DNA from: Micromonospora coerulea
GTDB lineage: Bacteria > Actinomycetota > Actinomycetes > Mycobacteriales > Micromonosporaceae
Length of the DNA stretch: 64,000 nt
Assembly (NCBI RefSeq): GCF_016598485.1
Contig: NZ_JAEMUW010000001.1
Coordinates: forward strand, 186,001 to 250,000
Direction of reading: 5' to 3'
The notes beneath the pieces are model-generated. The model saw only the letters and a list, made by a program, of their open reading frames with translations, ran no database searches and had not been told where the DNA came from. Made by a program: the position numbers and the translations under genes. Shown here piece after piece: positions 10,781 to 21,108 of the stretch. How positions within the stretch are numbered: the first letter of the stretch is position 1; every line of letters begins with the position of its first letter.

Positions 10781-12175
10781 GTGAGGTGGCGGCGGGGCGG
10801 GGCGGCGGCGGTGCTGGGGGTGGTGCTGCTGGTCGGGGGCGGGTGCACCCACGGCGACCGGGGGTTCCGGGCGGGGGCGGCTGACGCGGGGGATCCGTAT
10901 GTGCCAGGAGCCGGCAACGGCGGGTACGACGTCCAGCACTACCGGCTGAAGGTGCGCTACGACCCGGGCAGCGACCGGCTCACCGGCGAGGCCACCGTCA
11001 CCGCCACCGCGACCGCCGGGCTGTCCCGGTTCAACCTGGACCTCGCCGGCCTGACCGTCGACCGGGTCCGCGTCGACGACGCCCCGGCCCGGCACCGCCG
11101 CGACGACGCCGAGCTGGTCGTCACTCCGGCGCGCGGGCTAGCCGCCGGGGCCCGGTTCACCGTCGACGTGGCGTACGGCGGGGTGCCCCAACCGCTGTCC
11201 AACGGGGAGCTGGGCAGTGGCGGCTTCCAGGCCACCGCGGACGGGGCGATCGCGCTCGGCCAGCCCGGCTCGGCGAGCACCTGGTTCCCGGTCAACGACC
11301 ACCCCTCCGACAAGGCCACCTACCAGGTCGAGGTGACCGTCCCGGACGGGCTGGTCGCGCTGGGCAACGGCGTGCCGGGCGAACGGACCAGCCGGGACGG
11401 CTGGACCACCTGGCGCTGGTCGGAGGGCGCGCCGATGGCGAGCTACGTGGCCACCCTGGTGATCGGGGACTATCGGGTGGCCACCGGCACCCACGCCGGG
11501 AAGCCGATGGTCACCGCGGTGGCCGCCGCGCTGCCCGCCGACGGGCCGGCCGCCGCCTCGATCGCCCGCACCGGCGAGATCGCCGACTTCCTGGCCGGCC
11601 GCTTCGGCCCGTACCCGTTCGACGCGTACGGCGGGATCGCGGTCGCCGACGCGCGCATCGGGTACGCCCTGGAGTCCCAGTCCCGGCCGGTGTACGGGCC
11701 GGGTTTCTTCCGCTCCGGCCGGCCGGACACCGAGGTGGTCGCGCACGAGCTGGCCCACCAGTGGTTCGGCGACAGCGTCTCGGTGGCCCGGTGGAGCGAC
11801 ATCTGGCTGAACGAGGGCTTCGCCACGTACGCCGAATGGCTCTGGGCCGAGCACGATGGCGGTCGCAGCGTGCCGCGGACCGTGGCCGCCGAGTACGCCG
11901 CCACCGACTGGGCGCAGCCCGTGCTGGACCCGGGTCCGGCGGACCTGTTCGGCACCGCCGTCTACAAGCGTGGCGCGCTCGCTCTGCACGCGCTGCGCCG
12001 GGCCGTCGGCGACCCGACGTTCTTCCGCCTCCTGCGTGGCTGGGTCACCGAGCGCCGGGGCGGGACCGCCACCACGGCCGACTTCGTGGCGTACGCCGAA
12101 CGGGTCGCCAGCCGGCCGCTGCGCCCGCTGCTCGACGCCTGGCTGGTCGGCGGCACCGCGCCGGCCCTGCCGTGA
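10781..12175 (+). CDS. M1 family metallopeptidase, lipoprotein (copy 1)
   Basis: 464 residues from the GTG at 10781. The N-terminus is a lipoprotein signal (MRWRRGGAAAVLGVVLLVGGGC) with lipobox-like GGGC, so it is probably anchored outside the membrane. It has the M1 N-terminal beta domain, then the gluzincin site H322-E-x-x-H326 (HELAHQWFGD) with E345 in NEGFATYAEWLW, spaced 18 residues as in all M1 enzymes. It lacks the large C-terminal helical domain of full aminopeptidase N. It likely trims peptides at the cell surface. A close paralogue follows directly. Confidence 0.93.
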   Translation: MRWRRGGAAAVLGVVLLVGGGCTHGDRGFRAGAADAGDPYVPGAGNGGYDVQHYRLKVRYDPGSDRLTGEATVTATATAGLSRFNLDLAGLTVDRVRVDDAPARHRRDDAELVVTPARGLAAGARFTVDVAYGGVPQPLSNGELGSGGFQATADGAIALGQPGSASTWFPVNDHPSDKATYQVEVTVPDGLVALGNGVPGERTSRDGWTTWRWSEGAPMASYVATLVIGDYRVATGTHAGKPMVTAVAAALPADGPAAASIARTGEIADFLAGRFGPYPFDAYGGIAVADARIGYALESQSRPVYGPGFFRSGRPDTEVVAHELAHQWFGDSVSVARWSDIWLNEGFATYAEWLWAEHDGGRSVPRTVAAEYAATDWAQPVLDPGPADLFGTAVYKRGALALHALRRAVGDPTFFRLLRGWVTERRGGTATTADFVAYAERVASRPLRPLLDAWLVGGTAPALP

Positions 12176-12261
12176 GGCGTCGCTGAGCGCCGCTCGGTAG
12201 GCTGCCGCGGGCGGAGCGGCCCGGGCGGGCCGCTGGCGGTCGTTCCCGGGAGGTCGAAGCG

Positions 12262-13725
12262 ATGACGCGGATGCGGCGGGGCCCGTTACGGGGGCTCGGG
12301 CTGCTGGTGGTCGGGACGCTGGCGCTGGCCGGCTGCGACTCGGCCGGCCAGGAACGGACGACAACCGCGCAGGTGTCGCCCTCGCCGACAGCCTCCCGGA
12401 CGTTCGCGCCCGGCGCGGCCGGTGCCGGCGACCCCTACTTCCCCAGCTACGGCAACGGCGGCTACGACGTCGCCCACTACACCGTGCGGGTCCGTTACGA
12501 CCCGGCGAGGGACCGGTTGACCGGCACGACCACCGTGCGGGCCACCGCCACCGCGAACCTCTCGGCGTTCCACCTGGACCTGGCCGGGCTGACCGTGCGC
12601 TCGGTGACCGTGGACGGCGCCCCAGCCACCCACGCCCGGGCCGACGACGAGCTGATCGTCACTCCGGCCACCGGCCTGACCGCCGGCAACGGCTTCGCCG
12701 CGGAGGTCCGGTACGACGGCGTGCCGGCCGCGCTGCGCAACGAGGCGCTGGGCGAGGGCGGCTGGCTGCACACCGCGGACGGCGCGATCGCGCTGGGCCA
12801 GCCGGAGTCGGCCAGCACCTGGTTCCCGGTCAACGACCACCCGTCGGACAAGGCCACCTACGACATCGAGATAACCGTGCCGAAGGGGCTCACCGCGATC
12901 AGCAACGGGGTGCCGAAGGGGCGGACCACCCGGGACGGGTGGACCACCTGGAGCTGGTCCGAGGGCGCGCCGATGGCCAGCTACCTCAGCACCGTGGTGA
13001 TCGGCCGGTTCCGGGTCACCACCGGCGAGCACAAGGGACGCCCGGTGTTCAGCGCGGTCACCACGAAGGTGGCCAAGGGCGCCCCGGACCGGTCGATCGA
13101 CCGGACCGTCGAGGTGGCCGACTACCTGGAGAGCGTCTTCGGGCCGTACCCGTTCGACGCGTACGGCGGGGTGGTCGTCGCCGACGACCGGATCCGGTAC
13201 GCGCTGGAGACCCAGACCCGGCCGGTCTACTCCGCCGGGTTCTTCCGGCCGGGCGACGACACCGGGGTGGTCGCGCACGAGCTGGCCCACCAGTGGTTCG
13301 GCAACAGTGTGTCGCTGCAACGGTGGCAGGACATCTGGCTCAACGAGGGGCTGGCCACCTACGCCGAGTGGCTGTGGGCCGAGCACACCGGAGAGTCCAC
13401 CGTGCAGCGCGCCTTCGACCAGAGGTACGCGACGGCGTCCGGGCAGGTCTGGCGTACCCCGCCGGGCCGGCCGGGGGTGGACGATCTGTTCAGCGAGTCG
13501 GTCTACCAGCGGGGTGCGATGACCGTGCACGCGCTGCGGGTGGCCGTGGGCGACACCGCCTTCTTCCGCATCCTGCGTACCTGGGCGGCGGAGTGGAAGG
13601 ACGGCAACGCCACCACCGCCGACTTCGTCGCCCTCGCCGAACGGGTCTCCGGCAGGAAGCTGGACACGCTCTTCGACGCCTGGCTCTACGGCACCGAACG
13701 CCCCGCCGAGCCGAAGCCCCGCTGA
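12262..13725 (+). CDS. M1 family metallopeptidase, lipoprotein (copy 2)
   Basis: 487 residues (488 codons with stop) from the ATG at 12262, with GGGAGG eight bases upstream; TAGGCT at 12198-12203 may be its -10. It has lipoprotein signal GTLALAGC, then a short Thr/Ser-rich stretch. The zinc site is H339-E-x-x-H343 (HELAHQWFGN) and E362 (NEGLATYAEWLW). Long identical blocks shared with copy 1, such as STWFPVNDHPSDKATY, show tandem duplication. Its stop is five bases from the stop of the convergent LCP gene, so the two transcripts probably overlap. Confidence 0.93.
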   Translation: MTRMRRGPLRGLGLLVVGTLALAGCDSAGQERTTTAQVSPSPTASRTFAPGAAGAGDPYFPSYGNGGYDVAHYTVRVRYDPARDRLTGTTTVRATATANLSAFHLDLAGLTVRSVTVDGAPATHARADDELIVTPATGLTAGNGFAAEVRYDGVPAALRNEALGEGGWLHTADGAIALGQPESASTWFPVNDHPSDKATYDIEITVPKGLTAISNGVPKGRTTRDGWTTWSWSEGAPMASYLSTVVIGRFRVTTGEHKGRPVFSAVTTKVAKGAPDRSIDRTVEVADYLESVFGPYPFDAYGGVVVADDRIRYALETQTRPVYSAGFFRPGDDTGVVAHELAHQWFGNSVSLQRWQDIWLNEGLATYAEWLWAEHTGESTVQRAFDQRYATASGQVWRTPPGRPGVDDLFSESVYQRGAMTVHALRVAVGDTAFFRILRTWAAEWKDGNATTADFVALAERVSGRKLDTLFDAWLYGTERPAEPKPR

Positions 13726-13730
13726 GCCGC

Positions 13731-14858
13731 TCAGGTCTTGACGCGCAGGGTGGGGTGCGCGGTGAGGAACGCGTCGGCGCGGCCGGCTCGCAGCTCGCTG
13801 ATGAACTGTCGGCCGATCGGGCGGAGCTGCTCGCCGCGGTACGCGCCGCCCGTGCGGACCCCGTCGCCGGGGAGCCCGACCAGCACCAGGCCGTCGGCGG
13901 GCATCCCGCCGAGGGCGTACGCGAAGTCGATCACCCGCCGGCCACCGCCGACGAACACCATGGTCCTGCCGAGGGTGCGGACCACCTGCTGGACCTGGTC
14001 CGGGTCCCGGGCCAGCCCCTGGTCGAGGATCTTGCGGACCAGCGCCCGGATCAGCTGCTGCTGGTGGCGCTGCCGGGCGTAGTCGCCCCCGGCGATGTAG
14101 CGCTGCCGGGCGTAGTCCCGCGCCTGCCAGCCGTTGAGGTGCCGCTTGCCCTTCTCGTAGACCATCTGCGGCCCGACGTAGCCGCTGGCCGTGTGCGGCC
14201 GGTACTGCCCGTCGGGGCGCCGGTGGATCGAGGCGACCCGCTGGTCGATGTAGAGGTCCACCCCGCCGAGGGCGTCGACCAGCCGGTCGAAGCCGAAGAA
14301 GGTGAGCACCGCGCCGGCGTCGATGCGCAGCCCGGTGTATCGGCTGACCGTGGTGCGCAGCAGCTCGTACCCCTGGGCGGTGCTCGGGTGGAGCTTGTCG
14401 CCGGGCACCCGGCTGCCGTAGCTCATCGCGTGGGTGAGCTTGGTCCGGCCGCCGGGGTAGCCGGACTTCGGGAAGGCCGGGATGTCCACCACCAGGTCGC
14501 GGGGGAGGGAGAAGAGGTACGCCCGCTTCAGCCCCGCCTCCACGCGCATGACCATCACCGCGTCGGCGTGCGGCTCCCAGCCGGGCACCGTGACCCGGGT
14601 GTCCACCCCGACGATGAGGAAGTTCAACGGCCCCTTCAGGCCGGCGCCCGGGGGCGGGGGCGGGGTGGGGCTGCTGGTCACCGGGGCGCCCGTGGTGAGC
14701 GAGGGCGTCGGCGTCGCCGAGGCGGCGACCGGGCCCGGCCCGGACCGCGAGACCAGCCGGGTGGCCACCACCGCGCCGGCGGCGACCAGGGCCACCGCGA
14801 CCAGGGCCGCCAGCCCCAGCAGCCAACGTCGACGTGGTCTTGCCGCGTCCTGCGTCAT
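13731..14858 (-). CDS. LytR-CpsA-Psr (LCP) family protein
   Basis: 375 residues from the ATG at 14858, with GGGAAGGGG upstream; the longer frame to 14948 lacks a signal anchor at its start. A short basic cytoplasmic tail, one membrane segment (about 14-36) and a Pro/Ser/Thr linker precede the extracellular LCP domain (about 85-320). Conserved features include IVGVDTR, LFSLPRDLVVDIP and R-rich ARQRYIAGGDYARQRHQQ. LCP enzymes transfer lipid-linked glycopolymers to peptidoglycan, in actinobacteria often arabinogalactan or teichoic-acid-like polymers. Divergent from the choD-like gene. Confidence 0.92.
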   Translation of the reverse strand: MTQDAARPRRRWLLGLAALVAVALVAAGAVVATRLVSRSGPGPVAASATPTPSLTTGAPVTSSPTPPPPPGAGLKGPLNFLIVGVDTRVTVPGWEPHADAVMVMRVEAGLKRAYLFSLPRDLVVDIPAFPKSGYPGGRTKLTHAMSYGSRVPGDKLHPSTAQGYELLRTTVSRYTGLRIDAGAVLTFFGFDRLVDALGGVDLYIDQRVASIHRRPDGQYRPHTASGYVGPQMVYEKGKRHLNGWQARDYARQRYIAGGDYARQRHQQQLIRALVRKILDQGLARDPDQVQQVVRTLGRTMVFVGGGRRVIDFAYALGGMPADGLVLVGLPGDGVRTGGAYRGEQLRPIGRQFISELRAGRADAFLTAHPTLRVKT

Positions 14859-14989
14859 TCGATGTCCCCTTCCCCCGTACCCGGACAACGCTCCGACGGG
14901 CACTTCGCGTTGCGGCCCGCGGCGTCCGGATCGTCGAGCGTTCTGCATGATCGCGGAAAACTCGTGCTGGCGCGACCGCTACCCGTCGG

Positions 14990-14995
14990 TAATGA
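14990..14995 (+). promoter_or_regulatory. -10 element TAATGA, leaderless choD-like gene
   Basis: TAATGA ends seven bases before the ATG at 15003 and no Shine-Dalgarno lies between, which predicts a leaderless transcript. Confidence 0.45.
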
Positions 14996-15002
14996 TGCGT
15001 CC

Positions 15003-16700
15003 ATGCGGTACGACGTGGTCGTCATCGGGTCCGGCTTCGGCGGCAGCGTCACCGCGCTCCGGCTGGCCGAGAAGGGCTACACGGTCGGCGTGCTGGAGGC
15101 CGGGCGGCGCTTCGCCGACGACCAGTTCCCGCAGACGTCCTGGCGGGCCCGGCGCTTCCTCTGGGCGCCGAAGCTCGGCTGCTACGGCCTGCAACGGATC
15201 ACCCTGCTGCGCTCGGCGGACCGGAAGGCCGGCGGGGGAGTGATGGTGCTGTCCGGGGCCGGGGTGGGCGGCGGCTCGCTGGTCTACGCGAACACCCTCT
15301 ACGAACCCCTCGACGCGTTCTACGCCGACCCGCAGTGGCGGGACATCACCGACTGGCGGGACGAGCTGGCCCGCCACTACGACCAGGCCAAGCGGATGCT
15401 CGGCGTCACCACGTACCCGATCCAGACCGGCGCGGACCGGGCGATGCGGGCGGTGGCCGAGCGGATGGGGGTGGGGCACACCTTCCACGCCACCCCGGTC
15501 GGGGTGCACATCGGCCGGCCCGGCGAGCGAGTGCCCGACCCGTACTTCGGCGGGGCCGGCCCGGAGCGGACGGGCTGCACGCACTGCGGGTCGTGCATGA
15601 CCGGCTGCCGGCACGGCGCGAAGAACACCCTGGTCAAGAACTACCTCTGGCTGGCCGAGCGGCTCGGCGCGCAGGTCCAACCGCTGACCACCGTCACTGC
15701 GGTCCGGCCGGCCGCCGGCGGCGGCTACGACGTGCACACCGAGCGCACCGGGGCCTGGCTGCGCAAGCGCCGCCAGGTGATCCACGCCGACCAGGTGGTC
15801 TTCGCGGCCGGCGCGCTCGGCACCCAGCGGCTGCTGCACGAGATGAAGGCGACCGGGGCGCTGCCCGGGCTGTCGCCGCGCCTCGGCGAGCTGACCCGGA
15901 CCAACTCGGAGGCCATCCTCGGCGCCTCGGTGCCCCGCCAGCGGGCCCGCGAGCGCCGGGTGGACTTCACCGAGGGGGTGGCGATCACCAGCTCGTTCCA
16001 CCCCGATCCGCAGACCCACATCGAGCCGGTCCGCTACGGCCGGGGCTCCAACGCCATGGGGCTGCTCCAGTCGCTGCTGGTCGACGGCGGCCCGCACCGG
16101 GTGCGGCGCTGGCTCGGCAGCATCGTCCGCCAGCCCGGCCTGGCCGCCCGGATGTTGTCGGTACGCGGCTGGTCGGAGCGGACGGTGATCGCGCTGGTGA
16201 TGCAGTCGGCGGACAACTCGCTCACCACGCGCTGGCGGCGCGGACCGCTCGGCCGCCGGTTGGTTTCCGGCCCCGGGCACGGTGCGCCGAACCCCACCTG
16301 GATCCCGGCCGGCAACCACGCGGTCCGGCTGCTCGCCGAGGAGATCGACGGCACGCCGGGCGGCGCGTTGACCGAGCCGTTCAACATCCCGATGACCGCG
16401 CACATCCTCGGCGGGGCGGTGATCGGGGCCACCCCGGCCGACGGGGTGATCGACCCGTACCACCGGGTGTACGGGCACCCGGGGCTGCACGTGGTGGACG
16501 GTGCGGCGGTGTCGGCGAACCTCGGGGTGAACCCGTCGCTGACCATCACCGCGCAGGCGGAACGGGCGATGTCGGGCTGGCCCAACAAGGGCGAGCCGGA
16601 CCCGCGACCGCCGCTCGGGCGGCCGTACCGGCGGGTGGAGCCGGTCGCCCCGCACCGGCCGGCGGTCCCGGCGCACGCCCCGGCCGCCCTGCGCCCCTAG
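15003..16700 (+). CDS. choD: ChoD-like FAD-dependent GMC oxidoreductase with Cys cluster
   Basis: 565 residues from the ATG at 15003, which starts exactly at the FAD dinucleotide motif VVIGSGFGGS. It has the GMC features GAGVGGGSLVYANTLY near 85 and an ending with HILGGAVIG, YHRVYGHPGLHVVDG and ANLGVNPSLTI. It is similar along its length to mycobacterial Rv3409c (ChoD) and keeps the same location after guaB3. C192, C195, C198 and C202 (CxxCxxCxxxC) resemble a 4Fe-4S ligand set, unusual for GMC enzymes. Cholesterol oxidase activity is the historical annotation for this group and is not proven by sequence. Confidence 0.85.
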   Translation: MRYDVVVIGSGFGGSVTALRLAEKGYTVGVLEAGRRFADDQFPQTSWRARRFLWAPKLGCYGLQRITLLRSADRKAGGGVMVLSGAGVGGGSLVYANTLYEPLDAFYADPQWRDITDWRDELARHYDQAKRMLGVTTYPIQTGADRAMRAVAERMGVGHTFHATPVGVHIGRPGERVPDPYFGGAGPERTGCTHCGSCMTGCRHGAKNTLVKNYLWLAERLGAQVQPLTTVTAVRPAAGGGYDVHTERTGAWLRKRRQVIHADQVVFAAGALGTQRLLHEMKATGALPGLSPRLGELTRTNSEAILGASVPRQRARERRVDFTEGVAITSSFHPDPQTHIEPVRYGRGSNAMGLLQSLLVDGGPHRVRRWLGSIVRQPGLAARMLSVRGWSERTVIALVMQSADNSLTTRWRRGPLGRRLVSGPGHGAPNPTWIPAGNHAVRLLAEEIDGTPGGALTEPFNIPMTAHILGGAVIGATPADGVIDPYHRVYGHPGLHVVDGAAVSANLGVNPSLTITAQAERAMSGWPNKGEPDPRPPLGRPYRRVEPVAPHRPAVPAHAPAALRP

Positions 16701-16758
16701 ATCGTGGCGCGCCGCGCCCAGCGGCCGGCCCGCGCCCCGGGCCGGCGGTGACGGTCGG

Positions 16759-16764
16759 TAGGCT
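16759..16764 (+). promoter_or_regulatory. -10 element TAGGCT, leaderless guaA
   Basis: TAGGCT ends eight bases before the guaA ATG at 16773; there is no Shine-Dalgarno, so the message is probably leaderless. Confidence 0.5.
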
Positions 16765-16772
16765 TTCTGCAC

Positions 16773-18326
<1,554 letters not shown>

Positions 18327-18333
18327 CGCCGGG

Positions 18334-18735
18334 TCAGGCGGCGGCCGGCGGCTGAGGCTCCGGTCGGGGCGCCGGCTCGGGCGTGGCCGCCGGTCCGGCG
18401 GTCGCGGCCGGGCGGACCGCCGGGTCGGGCGCGGGCTGCGGCCAGCCCTGCGGCGCCGGGCCGGCGGGCGGCCAGCCGAGCGGCGCGGTGCCCGCCGGGT
18501 GCGGCCAGGCGGGCGCGCCGGCCGGCTCCTCGGGCATCAGGAACCACATGATCGGGTACGCCAGCGCGGCGATGCCGCCGGTGAGCAGGGTGGCGACGGC
18601 GAAGACCACCCGGACGAGGGTGGGGTCGACGGCGAGGTAGCGGCCGAGGCCGCTGGCCACGCCGGCCAGCATGCGGTCGGTGGTCGGTCGGCGGAGCTGC
18701 TTGTACGGGGCCTGAGGAGTGCTCGTGGAGGTCAT
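18334..18735 (-). CDS. PspC domain membrane protein
   Basis: 133 residues from the ATG at 18735. A PspC domain (about 12-75) contains RMLAGVASGLGRYLAVDPTLVRVVF and a membrane segment ending MWFLMPEE. The rest is a Pro/Ala-rich tail. PspC domains bind or sense at the membrane in envelope-stress systems. Two further PspC-domain proteins lie at 24275-26077 and 26157-27506. No partner gene is adjacent. Confidence 0.85.
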   Translation of the reverse strand: MTSTSTPQAPYKQLRRPTTDRMLAGVASGLGRYLAVDPTLVRVVFAVATLLTGGIAALAYPIMWFLMPEEPAGAPAWPHPAGTAPLGWPPAGPAPQGWPQPAPDPAVRPAATAGPAATPEPAPRPEPQPPAAA

Positions 18736-18879
18736 GTCCCCACGGTCGCTCGCCGGCCGGCGGATGGCCTCGGTGACCGCCCGGACTCCTACCCTGATCG
18801 ATCCCTGAGGCGCCAGCGATGAGTCAGGAATCCGACTCTTTTCGATGGAGGTAACCCGGCGCGGGGAGAATTGCCTCCC

Positions 18880-19827
18880 GTGACCACCTTGCTGGAGCCG
18901 CTCCGCAGGATCGCGGCATACGCAGTTTGTGCTGATCAAGACGGCCGAGTGTTGCTGGTCCGCGCATCGGAGCGCTCCGGCACGCCCGGCACCTGGTCGC
19001 TGCCCGGTGGGGCGGTCGACCACGGCGAGGACCCGAAGCACACCGTCGTCCGCGAGACCGCGGCGGAGACCGGCATCTCGGTCGCCGTCTCCGGGCTGGC
19101 CGACGTGCTCGCCGACATGCGAGCGCTGCCCGAGCGCGGCATCACCCTGCACACCGACCGCCTGCTCTACACGGTCTCGGTGCGCGGCGGGACGCTGACC
19201 GACCGGGTGGACCGCCCGACCGACCTGGTGCGCTGGGTGACCCTGGACGAGGCCCGGGGGCTGCCGCTGCGGTCGTTCACCGCGCGCGCCCTGGGGCTGC
19301 CCGCCTCCTCGGCGGACGTGGTGCCCGAGGAGGTCCCCGAGTTCCCCTCCTTCTACGCGGTGCCCGGCCCGGACGGGCTGCACCGGGCGCAGCGCTTCGC
19401 CGCGTACGCCGTGGTCACCGACCCCGAGGAGCGGGTGCTGCTGACCCGGGTCTCCGACGGGTACCCGGGCGCCGGTTGCTGGCACCTGCCCGGCGGCGGC
19501 ACGGACTACGGCGAGCAGCCGGATGCGGCGCTGATCCGGGAGCTGGTGGAGGAGACCGGGCAGACCGGTCGCCTGGTCGAGCTGCTCGGCGTGGCGAGCC
19601 ACCGGGACGCCGCCTCGCTCGGCCCGGAGGGCTACCCGATCGACTGGCACGGCGTACGCGCGTTCTACCGGGTGGTTGTCGACCAGCCCGCCCCGCCCAC
19701 GGTGGCCGACGTCGGTGGCTCCACCTGTGAGGCCCGCTGGTTCCGCCGGGAGGAGCTGACCGCCCTGTCCACCGACCGTCTCACCGAGGTGACGGCGGAG
19801 GCCGTCCAAGCCGCCCACCTCCTCTGA
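18880..19827 (+). CDS. Tandem Nudix hydrolase, two domains (copy 1)
   Basis: 315 residues from the GTG at 18880; a TTG nine bases earlier is possible but too close to GGGGAG. Two complete Nudix domains sit in one chain. The first box, GGAVDHGEDPKHTVVRETAAETG, has Ala where REUxEE normally has its first Glu. The second, GGGTDYGEQPDAALIRELVEETG, is canonical. (Each box is 23 residues; key residues are the Gly-x5-Glu-x7-Arg-Glu core.) Nudix enzymes hydrolyse nucleoside diphosphates linked to another moiety. The first site may be impaired or structural. A paralogue follows at 19946. Confidence 0.85.
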   Translation: MTTLLEPLRRIAAYAVCADQDGRVLLVRASERSGTPGTWSLPGGAVDHGEDPKHTVVRETAAETGISVAVSGLADVLADMRALPERGITLHTDRLLYTVSVRGGTLTDRVDRPTDLVRWVTLDEARGLPLRSFTARALGLPASSADVVPEEVPEFPSFYAVPGPDGLHRAQRFAAYAVVTDPEERVLLTRVSDGYPGAGCWHLPGGGTDYGEQPDAALIRELVEETGQTGRLVELLGVASHRDAASLGPEGYPIDWHGVRAFYRVVVDQPAPPTVADVGGSTCEARWFRREELTALSTDRLTEVTAEAVQAAHLL

Positions 19828-19840
19828 CCCGCCCCACCCA

Positions 19841-19922
19841 CCGGCCCACCCCGGTGCTCATGAAGTTGTTGCCCGCACGCCGCGCCGGGGGGCAATAGAT
19901 TCATGATCGACGGGTGGGCCGG
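19841..19922. repeat. Intergenic palindromic repeat, copy 2
   Basis: Outer arms CCGGCCCACCC (19841-19851) and GGGTGGGCCGG (19912-19922) are perfectly complementary. Inner arms CTCATGAAGTTGTTGCCC (19857-19874) and GGGCAATAGATTCATGATC (about 90-108 of the same block) pair imperfectly. The element spans the space between the two Nudix genes and overlaps the promoter region of the second. Confidence 0.6.
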
Positions 19923-19945
19923 TTCGGTGTGGGGAGCGGGAGCTG

Positions 19946-20845
19946 ATGGACCAGCGGCGGCGGATCGGGGCGTACGGGGTGTGCCGGGACGGCGAGCGGG
20001 TGCTCCTCGTCCGGGGGGCGGCCGGCGCGGATTTTCCCGAGGCGTGGCAGCTGCCCGGGGGCGGGCTGGAGCACGGCGAGCATGCCGAGGTCGCGGTGGT
20101 CCGCGAGGTCGCCGAGGAGACCGGGCTGACCGTGACGGTGGCCGGCCTGCGCGACGCGGTGGCGGACGTGACCCGGTACCCCGAACTCGACGTCGCCCTG
20201 CACACCGACCGGATCATCTTCGACGTCACGCCCACCGGCGGCACGCTCCGGGACGCCGCCGGCGGCACCATCGACCGGGCCGGCTGGTTCACCCCCGCCG
20301 AGGCGGCCGGGCTGCCGCTGCTGCCGTTCACCGCCGAGCTGCTCGGCCTGCCCGCCACCCCGCTGCCGGCGCGGGCCGGCCGGGAGCCGTTCGGGCCGGC
20401 GCCGACCGACCGGCGGCAACGCTTCGCCGCGTACGGGCTGGTCACCGACCCCGCCGGGCGGGTGCTGCTCACCATGATCGCGGACGGGTATCCGGGCGCC
20501 GGCAAGTGGCACCTGCCCGGTGGTGGCACGGACCACGGCGAGCAGCCGGCCGCCGGGCTGCTCCGCGAGCTGGTGGAGGAGGCCGGCCAGCTTGGTCGGG
20601 TGGTCGACCTGCTGGCCGTGGACAACCTGCACAACCCGGCCGCGCTCGGCCCGGAGCGGCGGCCGCTGGACTGGCACGCCGTCCGGGTGATCTACCGGGT
20701 ACGGGTGGACGCACCGACCGAGGCGGTGGTGACCGAACTCGCCGGCGGCTCCACCGCGCGGGCCGCCTGGTTCGATCCTGAGCAGGTCAGCGGCCTGTGG
20801 CTGACGGATGTGGCCAGGTTGGCAACCGGACGCCGGGGCCGATAG
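19946..20845 (+). CDS. Tandem Nudix hydrolase, two domains (copy 2)
   Basis: 299 residues from the ATG at 19946, preceded by GGGAGC. It has two Nudix domains. Both boxes fit G-x5-E-x7-REUxEExGU: the first contains VVREVAEETGL and the second LLRELVEEAGQ. It has the same architecture and shared blocks as copy 1, such as WHLPGGGTD and LDWHAVRVIYRV versus IDWHGVRAFYRV, so the pair arose by tandem duplication. The substrate is unknown. Confidence 0.87.
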   Translation: MDQRRRIGAYGVCRDGERVLLVRGAAGADFPEAWQLPGGGLEHGEHAEVAVVREVAEETGLTVTVAGLRDAVADVTRYPELDVALHTDRIIFDVTPTGGTLRDAAGGTIDRAGWFTPAEAAGLPLLPFTAELLGLPATPLPARAGREPFGPAPTDRRQRFAAYGLVTDPAGRVLLTMIADGYPGAGKWHLPGGGTDHGEQPAAGLLRELVEEAGQLGRVVDLLAVDNLHNPAALGPERRPLDWHAVRVIYRVRVDAPTEAVVTELAGGSTARAAWFDPEQVSGLWLTDVARLATGRRGR

Positions 20846-20880
20846 CACCCGCTTCCCGAGCCGCCGTGGTGACCCTCCGG

Positions 20881-21108
20881 TACAGTCGTTGATTGGGGTT
20901 GGTGGAAGAAACGGGCGATGAAGCCCGAGATGGGAATAAGAGAGCGGTTCGTGCGGTTAAGAGAGTTATAAGTACCGCCGGCAGCTATCGCCAAGCCCCT
21001 TTCCCTTGTGCAATGGTGTACTCCGCAAAACGGGCTGCCGGACCAGCAAGGTCCGGCACGAGACAGCCGGACAGCCCGCCCTGGTGGCGGGTCAGCCGAT
21101 CCGGTGAT
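20881..21108 (+). ncRNA. Candidate structured 5' leader of pssA
   Basis: TACAGT at 20881-20886 is a plausible -10, placing about 220 transcribed bases before the pssA Shine-Dalgarno. The stretch 20893-21000 is unusually A-rich for this genome; if read in the pssA frame it would use AGA, ATA, AAT and AGT, so it is not coding-like. Helices seen: CGGGC-GATGAA-GCCCG; GCGGT with ACCGC around 20960-20990; GGGGTTGG with CCAAGCCCC (one bulge) enclosing both; GCCGGACC-N5-GGTCCGGC (21037-21057). CAGCCCG (21072-21078) can pair with CGGGCTG (21031-21037), while the overlapping CCCGCC can instead pair with GGCGGG (21086-21091) just before the ribosome site. No known riboswitch class was recognised. Confidence 0.45.

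Noticed and set aside
12286..14826. Long minus-strand ORF spanning the second M1 gene and the LCP gene
   Set aside because: Out of frame with the real LCP gene and antisense to the M1 gene; no coherent product.
20893..20990. tRNA or tmRNA gene ahead of pssA
   Set aside because: A GGTTCG-like loop is present, but there is no acceptor stem, anticodon arm or tmRNA signature.
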